Shown: positions 18,499 to 29,051 of the stretch, in pieces
Layout of the letters: each line of letters opens with the position of its first letter
How positions within the stretch are numbered: position 1 is the first letter of the stretch
Assembly: GCA_029953675.1 (NCBI GenBank)
Contig: JAMWBK010000008.1
Coordinates: 186,001 to 250,000, forward strand
Direction of reading: 5' to 3'
DNA length: 64,000 bases
Origin: Rhodosorus marinus
Taxonomy: Eukaryota; Rhodophyta; Stylonematophyceae; Stylonematales; Stylonemataceae
Notes under the pieces: model-generated
What the model was told of the DNA's origin: nothing
The model's database searches: none
The model's input: the letters and a program-made list of their open reading frames with translations, nothing else
Translations under genes and position numbers: made by a program

Positions 18499-20039
18499 TA
18501 TGGATCTACAGTCTTAGTCCTGAATCTACAGTCTTATGTCCTGAAGGAGGGCGGAGACTGGGGCATTTTTTGGCGTACGCGTTCTCGGAGTTGGCTCCGG
18601 CGGTGGATTTCTTTGGAAGGAGGCTCGCTTCCCCTCCGTGGGGGCATTCCCCCAGTCGTCCTCCCTCGTGGAGACCTTCTAGTAGCTGGAACCATTCTCG
18701 ATTTCATCTTCACGAGCCTGGCTCGTAACATTCGGGACACGGTCATTTGGGTTTTTCTGGGGGTTATGCCGCGCCTGATTCTGGCCCCCATTCACACATC
18801 GGAGCGCAGATGGCTAGTACGAGACCGAATGACCCTGTTCTTGAAGGGAGACTTCGAAGAACTAAAGCGCAGCTATTTGGCGTCGTCAGCACCATCCGCC
18901 CGTCGGACTCGGCATGGCACAGTGTCGCCCGTGCCGGCTCGAGTACAGAAATTGGTAGCAGTGGGCGATTTAAGTCGAGCGGCGCGGGTTTTGGAGGGCC
19001 AGGCGCCTGTCCTCCCCTACGATGATAGTCTCGCCCAGACGGTGTCGTCTTTGTTCCCGAGTCCGACGTGGACTTGTCCCCTGAATTCGAGGTATTCTTG
19101 GACCGTCCGGAGTTGGCCAGGTTTCGCATCGATCTGACCCTCAGTGAGTCTGACCTGGAGGATTTGCTTCGTACCTCGCGTCGGGGACGCTGTCCCGGAC
19201 CCTCCGGACTAAGAAAAAAGCTATTGCAGGCCCTGAGCCAGCCTGGCCAGATCGCGCTTCTGAGGATCCTTAACAAGTTGTTCCAGGGCGTATCGGGTGC
19301 GTCTGCGCCATGGGAACATCTCCGGCAGGCACAGCTTTGCTTGCTCACGAAACCTGACCACCAGCCGGCCCACCCTCGTCTCCGGCCGATCGGGACGGTG
19401 GAGAGCCTACGGAAGTTAGCCGGGAGGTGGCTATGCCAGGGATGTGAGAGCCGGATTGACGCTTGTGGCTACCACTTCCTGGGTTCCTGCGGACTGTTGC
19501 GAGGTCTCCGTACGAGGCGTCACACTCGCCTCCAGTACATCCTCAGCGAATTTTTGACTCGGATAGGGCATACGGTTGAGGTTGAGTCGGAACTGCCCAG
19601 ATCAATCTCGGACTCTGCACCGCCCCGTTGTATAGCCGATCTCCTCGTCTCCGACGCTGCTGCCAGACGCTCAACATATGTGGACCTTGCGATTACCTGC
19701 CCCGTGGCCAGCGCCCACCTCACCGCAGCCGCCCGCCGCCGGGGGGCCGCGGCTTCAGCCCTTCGAAGAGTTGAGGAACGACAGTATGCTGAGAGCATGG
19801 CCAGTCTGCCTTGCGCTGAGGGTCGCTCTCACCGGTTCCAGCCATTCATTGTGGAAAGCTTTGGTCACGTGGATAAGTCGGGTTTAGAGTGGTTGCGGAA
19901 ATGTTTTTCTGAGCATCCTACTGAATATTTGGCGCTCTTGAGGCGTTTAAGTGTCTCCCTTTGGCGATATTCCAGCGACATGCTTTCCGAGGCGCGCCAT
20001 CGGCGCCTGGGGTTGCATGCTTCCCTCCCTAGTTATTAG
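18499..20039 (+). pseudogene. RLE-A copy A3 ORF2: RT core deleted, nuclease kept
   Basis: The ORF2 start is disturbed by a roughly 20-bp local duplication of the start region (CTACAGTCTTAGTCCTGAA then CTACAGTCTTATGTCCTGAA), which brings in an early stop. A missing T near 19055 shifts the frame. From 19068 the frame is open for 323 codons and crosses the deletion in frame: pre-RT segment, CPGPSGLRKKL, RPIGTVESLRKL, GRWLCQ, then directly the knuckle and the D-x14-D nuclease and IVESFG. Whether this fused frame is ever translated is unknown. Confidence 0.8.
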
Positions 20040-20139
20040 TTCATCTTCACGCCTTGCGTAGCGCTTCAGGCTATGCTAGTAAAGTCCAGTCCATCTTATA
20101 TCGCTCAGTTCTAGGCTCCGGGGCAGCAAAAAAAAAAAT

Positions 20140-23027
20140 GCTTGCAGCTGTCCCGCAGAAACTCCTGTGCCATCGGTCCAGTCCGCCCAAATGTTTCTAT
20201 TGCAATTGGGATGAACTTGTCATCCGGGTGTTCTATCGTCATCGCCTCCTTGTAGTGCGCTTTCTTCCACCTCTCTGCAAATCTTGCTGCATATCCACTC
20301 TCCCCTTCACTACCTCAGATATTCCCTTGCAAAGGAGACACAACCGTCACGTCAAGCGCATACCGTTGCAATGTCCTCGGATGCGTAGCAATGATGTCTG
20401 GCCGTAGCCCGTAGTTTTCAAACTACTTCTCTAGCTCCTGCTCGATGTCCAGAAAGTTCCACATGATCAGCCACCTTGCGATCTCCGTGCATATCTCGTC
20501 ATGCCTACGTTGCCTCAGGCCAGTCGACGTGGGGCAATGATGAAAGCGTTGTACTCCATTTGCTCCGTGTTTACCACGGCATCGAGTACATTTTTCCGTA
20601 GTCCGCAGCCCTGGAATCGGTAGCCCCAGTAGTTGTCGGATTGCCACCTGCATTTCGGTCGAGCTCAGATTTTTTCGGCCCCAACGTAGGCAGTTCGCGC
20701 AGCCAGACTCCCGATCCAGAGCCCGCCGCGGACCTGATTCGAGCGCGATGTTCGCCAGAGATGCGCGGATTGTTAACCAGGCGTTGGATTGCTGAATGGT
20801 TTGCCTCCAGAGAGAGATTTTGTTGTGTAGAACCATTATTCCAATCGCCACAGTCTTCTGGGGCGTCTCCTGGGGGGTTTTCCGTCGTCTTCTGCAGGGT
20901 GGCTAGTCTTCTGATCCGGGGCGGAGTTTCGGGGCGCAGCCTGCGTTGTATCGCTCGAGCGGATGATTTTATCTGGTCTGCAACGTGTTCTGCGGACCAT
21001 TGTAGTCGTGTCGCGGTTTTCGTAGCCGGATTTCTGTCTGTACAAACCTGCCTCTGCAGCTCAGCGAAGTAAGGCCAGTCGCCTGTCTTGCTTCGAAAGG
21101 TATTTGTCCAAGCCGAGTAGTAAGCGATAGGCTGGATACGCCGTCGAGTAGCGAACCCCAATCCACCCCACCGGCAAGTCACCGCAATCTGTTTCCAGAT
21201 GTGTCCCAGGTGCTCCTCGTCCTCCATGGCAGAGGTAGCAAGGCCTCCGAGCAAGCGTTTCAGCGCAGTACCCGAACAATGCTACCTGTGCGTTAAGTTC
21301 ATGTTGCGGTGGCTGTGTTATTTCCTTGATGAGCCTTTCGTGCTTATTTTGAAGCGCACGGCACTCGTGCTCGATATATTCCCGGTTTCCTATCGGGATC
21401 GAATGGATAGTGGCGCCTTCTCGGGTGACATGTATGCCAGGTATCTCGCGATTGATGACTCGCGCCGTCGTCAAGGCTCGGCCGAAGAGCGTGCATTTGT
21501 TGAGTTGTAGGCGGGCCCCAAGAGCTGGGAGCATAGTTCGGCTCCAGGCTAGTGCTTGCTTCAGTTCCTGCAGGGGTCCCACGATCGTAATATCGTCATG
21601 GATAGCGACAATCGTTAGATCGGAGAACTTTGTTCGCAGAGCTTTTAGGAACGGTGCGAGGGCTAGTGCATGTAGCACCGGCCCAAGAGGGTCTCCCTGT
21701 TGTACTCCCGTAGCTGCTTGGAGCGTCAGTCGTGAGTGCTCCGTTTGGTTCTCTCCAGGTGCAGAGCGCCAGCCGCAAAGCGTCGGCGAGTCCACTGCGT
21801 CGCTTCCATAGCCAAGTCTGTAAACCCCCGCAAGCTCCGGAAAGTGCTGGTCCACGAGTTTCTTGGCGAGGCGTCGATCAATCGTGTTGAATGCATTCTC
21901 GAGGTCAAGCCTAAGTGCCACCGCGTCTGGTTCACATGACAGATGGGCGTGAATCGCGCGAAGTGAGCGTTCGCATCCGCTACTGACTCCGATCCCTAGT
22001 TTTAATGGCACCAGGAGCGTGCGGTCCCTGTCGATCACCGCGCGAAGGGTCCATTGAGTCGCCACTTTTCGCAGAACTTCAGGGACGCCGATGGGCCGAA
22101 CGCCTGGGTTTTCCTGGGGAGCCGATTCCTTCGGTGGCTTCGCGAATGGTAGTAATCTGCTGCTACGCAGGGCACGCGTCAGCGGAGAGGGAAACTTCTC
22201 CGGAGCTGTCGCTAGTTGTCGCAGTACGCGGATCAAAGCCACTTGCGTCTGTTGATTGGCGCCGTGGAGATGTTCCGCGCGCATTCCACTGGGGCCTGGG
22301 CTCTTGCCCTGCGGAAGACGTGCCACAATCGACAGGAGGCCCTCATCAGCGGCTTTTGTGGCATCCCATCGGCTCTTAAGGGTCGTGTTGTAAGTGTTGT
22401 GCAGTGATTCCAGGGCCTCCGCCACCTCATCTGGTAAGTCACCTGCCGCAGGTTCTGGGAAGAGTCCTTGGAGTTGGCGCCAGGTAGTCTCAGTGAAGGG
22501 AGCCATTTCCGTTGCCTGTAGTCGACGAGCAGCGTCCGAGAGGCGACCGAGATGTGCCAGTTTCAGGGCTTGTTTCTGGCGTCCTAAAGCTTGGCGGCGA
22601 GTCGCTTCGGTTCCCGGTGGGGCAGTGTTTTGCTGCAGTAGGGACGCCCTGTCTTGAAGCGGTCCACACCGTATCGAATTCTCCTTCGAGCACATGTGTG
22701 ACCTGAATACCGATGTCAAGTGCACAACGTCCTAGCACCAGGCCTGGAAGTCCGACAAGAAGTTTCTCCTAGGCTAGCGTTGGCGGGTGCAGCTGTGTTC
22801 ATGGAAATCTCAAGAGCTGCACGAAGAAGGCGGCTCCAGGTATTGACGTGGGCACGGGGCACAAGGCGCCGTGTGGGCACCGGGCAGTGTGTTAGGCGTG
22901 TCCAATGACTGCCTCCTGTCGTAACTTGGTCAACGAAGTCGGTCCACCGTTTGAGCCAGGCTTGAAGATCCGAGAAGAACAGAGGCTCGTCGCGTCTTCG
23001 TTTGATTCCCCTTTGTCTGCTGGGCAT
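20140..23027 (-). pseudogene. RLE-B copy B2 ORF2: reverse transcriptase and endonuclease, frames broken
   Basis: The frame from 23027 begins MPSRQRGIKRRRDEP and FSDLQAWLKRW, resembling the N-terminus of RLE-A ORF2 (FRSWLRRW). A frame ending at 21061 carries the RT: AHLGRLSDAARRL, GKSPGPSGM, RPIGVPEVLRKV, LRLDLENAFNTIDRR (motif A), GVQQGDPLGPVLHA (motif B) and IHDDITIVG (motif C with HDD). Downstream frames hold CRWGGLGFATR and a knuckle with CTRC and FHHC. A gap of about 50 codons (CAETLARRP region) and frameshifts near 21290, 20840 and 20430 break it. Confidence 0.8.
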
Positions 23028-23340
23028 TATTGCGTACGTGTTTCCTGGCTGTCCTGTGTGTGCATCGCGTGATGGGTGGCAGTGTGGTCGGCCTGGGGTG
23101 CAGTGTTGCCCTGTGGAGCCACTACGGCTGCCGGAGTCATCTCGGTATCCTAGACTGTGCCATCAGTGGATACTCGCGACCGCTTGTGTTGAGGAGGCTC
23201 GGGCAGGTTGCCAGGGGAGCTCTGCATGAGGGTTCTCCTCGGGTGCGTCCTCTTCAGGTACTTGAGAAGTCGCTAGGGGATTACCCGGAGCGTCCACTGT
23301 CCCGCGGGCAGCCCGTGCGTCCCCTGTAAGGGACGAGGCT

Positions 23341-24633
23341 TCAGGGTCTGCGTTCGTGGCGGCTGCAGGTGCTGGGGGTTCCGCGCTCTCCCCTTGTACC
23401 GTTGGAGTACGTTGTCTGGCTTGTAGGGCTCCGAGTCTGTTCCAGGTACTCGTGTATCGCTGCGAGAGTGTTGAACGAGAGTTGCCTTCTGCGAAGCCTC
23501 CCGCGGATCCGGATAGTCTGTTCAATGGCCCTTTTCAGGGTATGGGCCCCGATGTTCGATGGGGCAATATTGCCGTTCATTATAGCCCAACAGGTTGTCT
23601 GTATCCAATGCCTGGTCCGTGTAGAGAGGCACTTGCCGATCGGGGTGTCTCTGGGTGAACGATCCGAAAATCCCCGTGATGAAAAACGCCCCGAGAGATG
23701 GCGCTTTCTAGAATCGGAATCGCGTCCGGATGGCATAGTAAGCACGCGTGGGAAGCGATGAAGTCCGCGTGCGCCACATAAGAGCTCGGAATCCCCGAGG
23801 CTCTGCAAAGAACCGTGGTGAAATCCGATGGGGCTACCTCGTCCAGCCGTGGCGGTCTTACGTTCCTCAGGGTCGCCAGTACCGGTTTGGCCTCAGGTCC
23901 CCAGGAGGACCCTCCCACTGTGACGTGCAGCTGTCGCAGCGCGCCTGCTGGGTCTGTGGGCCTGGGCGTCCTGCTGGTCGCAGTTGAGCCTCCGATTATC
24001 GAGCTAGAGTATTTTAGACACTGCGCTGGGCGTACGTTGACCGTGTGCTGCTGGTCCCGATGGCAGGGAAGGCCGTGGCATAGTCCACTAGGCTAGGACA
24101 CCTGTCCCCTCCGGAAGTTGATTGTTGATCGGTTCTGGCGCATATTGATTGACTTTCGTCGTCCGCGGGTGCTGCTCCGCGGGTTGAGGTGAGGTCGTAG
24201 TGGCTGGTCCACCTTGCCACATGTGCGGTTTTTGGGCTAGCTCGTTGAGACGTGCTGTCACTCCTTGCAGTTCTTTCGAACAATTTATCCGCGAATAAAG
24301 GTTGAAGACTGCCTGGTAAAAGTCGACGATGTCAGTCTCGCCAATTCCCAGGGCTTGCTAGCACCGGTCGTAGCTGTGCAGCTGGTGGAGAAAGGCGGCA
24401 GCTGGGTCGGCTGCAGCCTGCCCCTCTGCTCTGTGTTCTGCATTCATCTCTGCGTCCTGTTCTGCTCCTGTATGCTGGTGCTGCTGCTGGGTGTGCTGCT
24501 GGTTCTGCTGGTGCAGTTGCAGCAGCTCTTTCTCCCGTGCGCGTGTAACCGAGGGCGGGTTTGCCGGGAGCAAAAGAGGCTCCGGGTACGGCCCGCGTAC
24601 TTCCTTCTCTATCATTGACGAATTTAGTTCCAA
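23341..24633 (-). pseudogene. RLE-B copy B2 ORF1 remnant
   Basis: Frame pieces run from an N-terminus containing EVRGPYPEPL and a glutamine/histidine-rich segment, to AAFLHQLHSYDRC, then the conserved block LATLRNVRPPRLDEVAPSDF, LCRASGIPSSYV and CLLCHPDAIPIL. A further frame carries IGAHTLKRAIEQTIRI, matching B1. The order agrees with copy B1, which supports a single ORF1 of roughly 400 residues before decay. Confidence 0.65.
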
Positions 24634-24660
24634 ACCGCTATATTTTCCGATTTACCCCAA

Positions 24661-24744
24661 GAATAACCGTAAACTTCCTCCAACCCCAGATTAACGTAAC
24701 CCAGTAGCCTTTATTCGGCAGCTACCTCAGACTAACGTAACCGC
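24661..24744. mobile_element. RLE-B junction sequence and tail scrap
   Basis: CCCCAGATTAACGTAACCC, then CAGTAGCCTTTATTCGGCAG resembling the RLE-B 3' end (GTAAGCTTTACTGGGCAG), then CAGACTAACGTAACC again before the RLE-A fragment starts. Two copies of the junction motif bracket a 35-bp tail scrap. Confidence 0.6.
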
Positions 24745-25075
24745 CGCCGGGGGGGCAGCCGCTTCGGCGCTGCGTCGAGTGAAGGAACGGTGGTATGCTG
24801 AGAGTATGGCCAGTCGCCTTGCGCTGAGGGTCGCTCCCACGGGTTCCAGGCTTTGGTCACGTGGAGAAGTCGGGTTTGGAGTGGTTGCGGAAAGGTTTCA
24901 CTGTGCATCCTACCCAATACTTGGAACTCTTATGCTGTTTAAGTGTTTCCCTGTGGCGATATTCTAGCAGCATGCTTGCCGAGGCGCGCCATCGGCGTCT
25001 GGGTTTGCCTGCTTCCCTACCTAGTTATTCGTTCCTTTTCACGCCTTGCGTAGCGCTTTAGGCTATGCTAATAAA
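24745..25075 (+). mobile_element. RLE-A 3' fragment A4
   Basis: Matches the C-terminal ORF2 codons of RLE-A (GGAAASALRRVKERWYAES, then LEWLRKGF, YLELL, SVSLWRYSSSMLAEARHRRLG) and the 3' untranslated region to AGGCTATGCTAATAAAACC. A deletion removes about 25 bases near FQPFIV. It ends some 45 bp from the stop codon of the calcium-binding repeat gene. Confidence 0.8.
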
Positions 25076-25118
25076 ACCACCAACGTAACACCAGGTCAAG
25101 CACCAGACTAGCATATCT

Positions 25119-28100
25119 CTAAAGCCAGGGCTTTCCGTCTACGGTGTCGTTGCCCTTCCCAGCGTATATGGTTCCGTCGTGGCCGCCTCCAGTTATGATC
25201 ACGTCGTCTCCGTCCCCCCCCAGAAGGCGATCATTCCCGTTACCGGTCACTAGCTTGTCATCTCCAGGGTCTCCACCAACGGTATTGTTGCCCTCAAGGT
25301 CCCTCAAATAGTCATCTCCAGCTCCTCCGTAAAGAAAATCGTCACCATAACCGCCGTCCATAAGGTCGTCGTCGTCGCCTGGGTCGAACCTCCCACTCTC
25401 AGAATTGCCATACATTCGGTCATTCCCGCTGTCACCGTACATGGCGTCATTTCCAAGGTTTCCTTTCATGATATCGTTTCCCAGGCTTCCATGCATATGG
25501 TCGTCACCGTTGCCGCCGTGCATTTGGTCATCCTCATAGCCGCCTTCCAGAGTATCATCTCCGTCACCTCCGAAGATCTTGTCATTACCTGCACCTCCCT
25601 TGATGACGTCTGCCTTCTTCCCTCCTGTAATATGGTCATCCCCTTCATCGCCGCGCACCCTGTTCTTCCCACTAACGACGCTGATTCTGTCATTTCCATC
25701 GCCTCCGTAGATAGAATCGTTACCAAAGCCACCGATCAGGCGATCGTCTCCAGAGCCTCCCCTGATGGAGTTCTTCACGCCACCGCCCGCGATGATCTTA
25801 TCGGAACCGGCGTCACCAGAAATCCAATCGTTTCCAAACCCTCCTTCGATGTTGTCATCACCATATCCGCCGAACGCCGTATCTGACCCGTCCCCGAGAT
25901 AAATTTTATCATCTCCCCCGTCGCCGCGGACTAGGTCGCTACCCGATCCACCCCAGATCTTGTCCGCTCTGTCGCCTCCATGGATCGTATCATCACCTGC
26001 CAGGCCGTAGATCCAGTCCACGAACTCGGTACCCCTAATCACATCGTCCTTTGCAGTACCCCGGATGACGTTGACACAGTTCAGCTTAACCTCCATGGTC
26101 CGGACGATCAAATACCGACCATCCTCAGGGTCTCCCGTGACGGGCATCGCAAAATGACCGGTCGACACTCCAGCTTCACCGAAGAACGATCTCGCGGTCC
26201 AAGAATATCCAACAACTTCGTGGAAGATGCACAGCTTACTGTCACAGCAGTTCCTTCCAGCGACGATATCCTCGAGATTCAGAATGACAGTCCTCGCCGT
26301 CGCTTCCCGATCCACGTTGACTTCCTTTGTGTACAGCTCCCGACTATTTGGGATCCCACAGTTTTCGAAAACTCCAATTCGAATGCTCCTCCAGCTTTCG
26401 TTGTTTCCCATTTCGTAGTTGAGCTTCAAGGAAACTTTACCGCGCGATTTGTGAGTTGACGTACACATCCTCCCTCGTTGCCTACCTCCAGGATAGTAAG
26501 TGCCATCGCTGATCTTGTAACATGTTCTCCGGAAATTTATTGCTCGTTGGTTGGGCAGAAGTTCCTTTCGGCAATTAGAGAAGTTCTTGATTTTTGAGCC
26601 TCCAGTGGGGGCGCCACCTACAAAACGACTCATCTCTACTCCGTCTACAACGTCTCGGCCTTCATTCGGTTCCAAATTTCCATCTTGGCCGTGTCCCGTC
26701 GTGATGACATCGTTGCCCGGACCTCCCCCAAAACGGTCTATCCCGTCTCCGGCAACTATCCTGTCGTGTCCATCGCCACCTCCAAGGGTGTTGTTGCCTT
26801 CAAGGTCCTTTAGGTAGTCATTGCCCCCGTATCCAACCACGAGATCGTCCCCATAGCCGCCATCCATATGGTCGTCGTCGTCTTCGCTATTTTGGCTCGC
26901 GCCATCAGCCAGGCCAAACATTCGGTCATTCCCATCATTTCCGTACATTGTATCACTTCCCGTGCCACCATTCATGGTATCATCTCCGCGTCCGCCATGC
27001 ATAAGGTCGTCCCCGTGGCCACCGTGCATCTTGTCATCACCATCGGAGCCTACAAGAGTATCATCTCCATCATTTCCGTCCATCGTATCCCTACCGCTGC
27101 CCCCGATAATGAAGTCCGTCCTCTTCCCGCCGTCAATAATGTCATGCCCGTCCTCGCCGTACAACTTGTTATCTCCATTGGAGACTTTTATTCTGTCATT
27201 TCCGCTGCCTCCTTTGATAACGTCGTCGGACGTGCCACCGATCAGTACATCATCGCCAGCATCTCCGAAGATCCAGTTCCTCTGACCGCCTCCGGCTTTG
27301 ATCTTATCGGAACCTGGTCCACCAAGCATCTGATCGTTTCCTCCGCCTCCTCTGATGTTGTCATCGCCTTCTCCGCCATTTGCGAAATCGGAACCGTCAT
27401 CGAGATAAATTTTATCATGTCCCGCCTCGCCGCGAACATTGTCGTCGCCCGATCCACCCCAGATCTTGTCCGCTCTGTCACCGCCATAGATCACGTCATC
27501 ACCTCCCAAGCCGTAGATCCAGTCGACGAACTTGGTTCCCTTAATGACATCGTCCTTGTTCGTTCCCTTGATGACATTGACGCAGTTCAGCTTGACGTCC
27601 ATCGAGCGATATAGTGTGCTTCCTGAATAGCCTGGTCTCGGGACATCAATGTAACCCGTCTGCGCTCCAGCATCATCAAAGAACGATGTTGCTTCTTCCC
27701 CACCCTTGCCATGAACTTCGTGGTAGACACACAGCTTACTGTCACAGCAATTTGTCTGGGCCGGTATGTCCCTCAGGCACCAGACCACGCTTTTTGTTTT
27801 CTTGTTGGGACCCATTTTGATATATCTCGTGAACAGATTTTTCTTATTCGGGACCTGACAGTCTCCGAACACTCCAACTCGAATCGTCCGCCACTCCCCC
27901 ACCTTTTTGAACCGGTACTCCAGATTCAAGCACAATTCATCCTCCACCTTGATCGTTGAGCTACACATTGTTCCTACTGGCGACCCTACTGGGAAAAAAC
28001 CACTGCCAACGTGGATTTCATAACACCTCTTGCCAAAGCTTGTGTGGTGCTGGGAGGGCAGAAGTAGCTTCTTACAAGTCGAACTCCTTGCCCTGCTACT

Positions 28101-28184
28101 CTCAAAAGTTCTCACCCGTACGCCAACCACACAAGCCACAAGCGCCAGATGGAACACGACGAGCATCATCCCTTTTTCGGCCAT
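25119..28184 (-). CDS. Secreted calcium-binding beta-roll (RTX-repeat) protein with duplicated modules
   Basis: 1021 residues from the ATG at 28184, with a signal peptide at residues 1-21. Two modules repeat with an offset of about 501 residues. Each has a cysteine-bearing domain (37-199 and 538-701; shared CCDSKLC, FHEV/YHEV, IRVGVF/IRIGVF, VKLNCVNVI) followed by roughly 300 residues of GGxGxDxUx nonapeptides (about 205-515 and 706-1015), the calcium-binding parallel beta-roll first known from bacterial exported proteins. There is no lipase, protease or pore-forming domain, so nothing suggests toxicity; an extracellular matrix, adhesion or calcium-binding role is inferred. The nonapeptides leave long misleading frames on the opposite strand. 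No intron is apparent. The beta-roll part may have come from bacteria. Unique Cys domains may be alga-specific. Confidence 0.8.
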   Translation of the reverse strand: MAEKGMMLVVFHLALVACVVGVRVRTFESSRARSSTCKKLLLPSQHHTSFGKRCYEIHVGSGFFPVGSPVGTMCSSTIKVEDELCLNLEYRFKKVGEWRTIRVGVFGDCQVPNKKNLFTRYIKMGPNKKTKSVVWCLRDIPAQTNCCDSKLCVYHEVHGKGGEEATSFFDDAGAQTGYIDVPRPGYSGSTLYRSMDVKLNCVNVIKGTNKDDVIKGTKFVDWIYGLGGDDVIYGGDRADKIWGGSGDDNVRGEAGHDKIYLDDGSDFANGGEGDDNIRGGGGNDQMLGGPGSDKIKAGGGQRNWIFGDAGDDVLIGGTSDDVIKGGSGNDRIKVSNGDNKLYGEDGHDIIDGGKRTDFIIGGSGRDTMDGNDGDDTLVGSDGDDKMHGGHGDDLMHGGRGDDTMNGGTGSDTMYGNDGNDRMFGLADGASQNSEDDDDHMDGGYGDDLVVGYGGNDYLKDLEGNNTLGGGDGHDRIVAGDGIDRFGGGPGNDVITTGHGQDGNLEPNEGRDVVDGVEMSRFVGGAPTGGSKIKNFSNCRKELLPNQRAINFRRTCYKISDGTYYPGGRQRGRMCTSTHKSRGKVSLKLNYEMGNNESWRSIRIGVFENCGIPNSRELYTKEVNVDREATARTVILNLEDIVAGRNCCDSKLCIFHEVVGYSWTARSFFGEAGVSTGHFAMPVTGDPEDGRYLIVRTMEVKLNCVNVIRGTAKDDVIRGTEFVDWIYGLAGDDTIHGGDRADKIWGGSGSDLVRGDGGDDKIYLGDGSDTAFGGYGDDNIEGGFGNDWISGDAGSDKIIAGGGVKNSIRGGSGDDRLIGGFGNDSIYGGDGNDRISVVSGKNRVRGDEGDDHITGGKKADVIKGGAGNDKIFGGDGDDTLEGGYEDDQMHGGNGDDHMHGSLGNDIMKGNLGNDAMYGDSGNDRMYGNSESGRFDPGDDDDLMDGGYGDDFLYGGAGDDYLRDLEGNNTVGGDPGDDKLVTGNGNDRLLGGDGDDVIITGGGHDGTIYAGKGNDTVDGKPWL

Positions 28185-28470
28185 CGTGAATCGTCAATTC
28201 ACCCAGTTTCCCCGGAATCTCCTACCCACCTCCCTCCCCCGTCCTTCCGCCGGCGCCTCAGGATACGTGACAGAAGCCGACTCTCTGTAGACAGACGTCC
28301 ACCCTCTCGGTCTCAGCGACCTCCCAACCCCTTCAGCGCATCCCCCAATCCCACTTCCATTTCATCCCTCCTTCTAATGCATTCGTTGGATACTTCACCT
28401 TCAGATATCGGAACCGCGACACACCTTGCACCGCACGGAATCTTTTGCTTCCCCAAACCCCCCGCCCGGT

Positions 28471-28479
28471 TTTTTTATA
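28471..28479 (-). promoter_or_regulatory. Candidate TATA box
   Basis: TATAAAAAA on the minus strand, about 290 bp upstream of the ATG at 28184. It is the only clear TATA-like site in the first 400 bp; distance implies a long leader if used. Confidence 0.35.
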
Positions 28480-28581
28480 GCCCCTTCTCCATTTCCACTT
28501 AAAAAACTTCGATTCATTCCATCCCAACCCCCTCTTCCTCCATCTCCCGAAAAAGGTAAAAACAATTCGTTCTTATACAAA

Positions 28582-28643
28582 GCATCAATTGTGTATATAG
28601 ACCGAGTAGTACTTTTCTCATTGAATGAATTGTTTATGTATGC
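28582..28643. repeat. 62-bp direct repeat, left copy
   Basis: Nearly identical to 28874-28935 (starts GCATCAATTGTGTATATAGA, ends TTATGTATGC). The two copies flank 230 bp that includes an RLE-A fragment. Confidence 0.75.
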
Positions 28644-28762
28644 AGAATAATATATCGGCGAAAAGGGAGCGGGTATTTTCGCTACACTGACTTTTCACTA
28701 CACTGTACCACCCCCCACCCCCCAGTACGCCTGAATGTGAATGAAGAAGGTTAGAAAAACCA

Positions 28763-28873
28763 ATGTTTTGCTGAGCATCCTGTTGAATATTTGGAACTTT
28801 TGCGTCGTTTAAGCGTCTCTCTGTGGCGCTACTCGAGCAGCATGCTTGCTCAGGCGCGCCATAGGCGCCCAAG
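28763..28873 (+). mobile_element. RLE-A 3' fragment A11
   Basis: Encodes CFAEHPVEYLELLRRLSVSL-like sequence (in DNA: TTTTGCTGAGCATCCTGTTG) and WRYSSSMLAQARHRRP, matching the last codons of RLE-A ORF2. Truncated at both ends; the 3' untranslated region is absent and the 62-bp direct repeat follows immediately. Confidence 0.7.
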
Positions 28874-28935
28874 GCATGAATTGTGTATATAAACCGAGTA
28901 GTACTTTTCTCATTGAATGAATTGTTTATGTATGC
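28874..28935. repeat. 62-bp direct repeat, right copy
   Basis: Second copy of 28582-28643, 292 bp to the right, with two or three substitutions. Confidence 0.75.
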
Positions 28936-29051
28936 CATTCGCGGTAAGGTTGCTATAGAGTTTTGCTCTACTCATTCATTCAACAAATTCATTCATTAAA
29001 CAAATTCACCCATTCAAGAGGAGCATGCTGTGACAAAGGAAATTCGCACTA

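Larger units (their letters stand above)
18138..20090 (+). mobile_element. RLE-A copy A3, 5'-truncated and internally deleted
   Basis: Begins inside ORF1 and ends with the family 3' sequence GCTATGCTAGTAAAGTCC. Relative to A1, about 1.55 kb is missing at 19440, joining the segment RPIG...GRWLCQ directly to the zinc knuckle (GCESRIDACGYHF), so all three RT catalytic motifs are lost while the nuclease remains. The ends that met share CAG. It lies head to head with A2. Confidence 0.85.
20140..24660 (-). mobile_element. RLE-B non-LTR retrotransposon, copy B2, longest copy
   Basis: A 4.5-kb minus-strand element with an ORF1 region (about 24633 to 23341) and an ORF2 region (23027 to about 20140). 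The 3' end is truncated at a T run within the last part of ORF2 (compare 2930 in copy B1), so the terminal 250 bp are missing. Multiple frame breaks show it is inactive. Its 5' side is followed by CCCCAGATTAACGTAACCC at 24675, the junction motif of this family. Confidence 0.85.

Noticed and set aside
25491-27614. Long plus-strand open frames opposite the calcium-binding repeat gene
   Set aside because: They are the mirror of the GGxGxDxUx codons; no domain, start context or signal supports them, while the minus-strand protein is clearly patterned.
25119-28184. Toxin function for the RTX-repeat protein
   Set aside because: Only the calcium-binding nonapeptides are shared with RTX exoproteins; no toxic, lipase or protease domain is present.
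28582-28935. Miniature LTR element formed by the 62-bp repeats
   Set aside because: The repeat ends lack TG...CA, there is no primer site or purine tract, and the interior is an RLE-A scrap.
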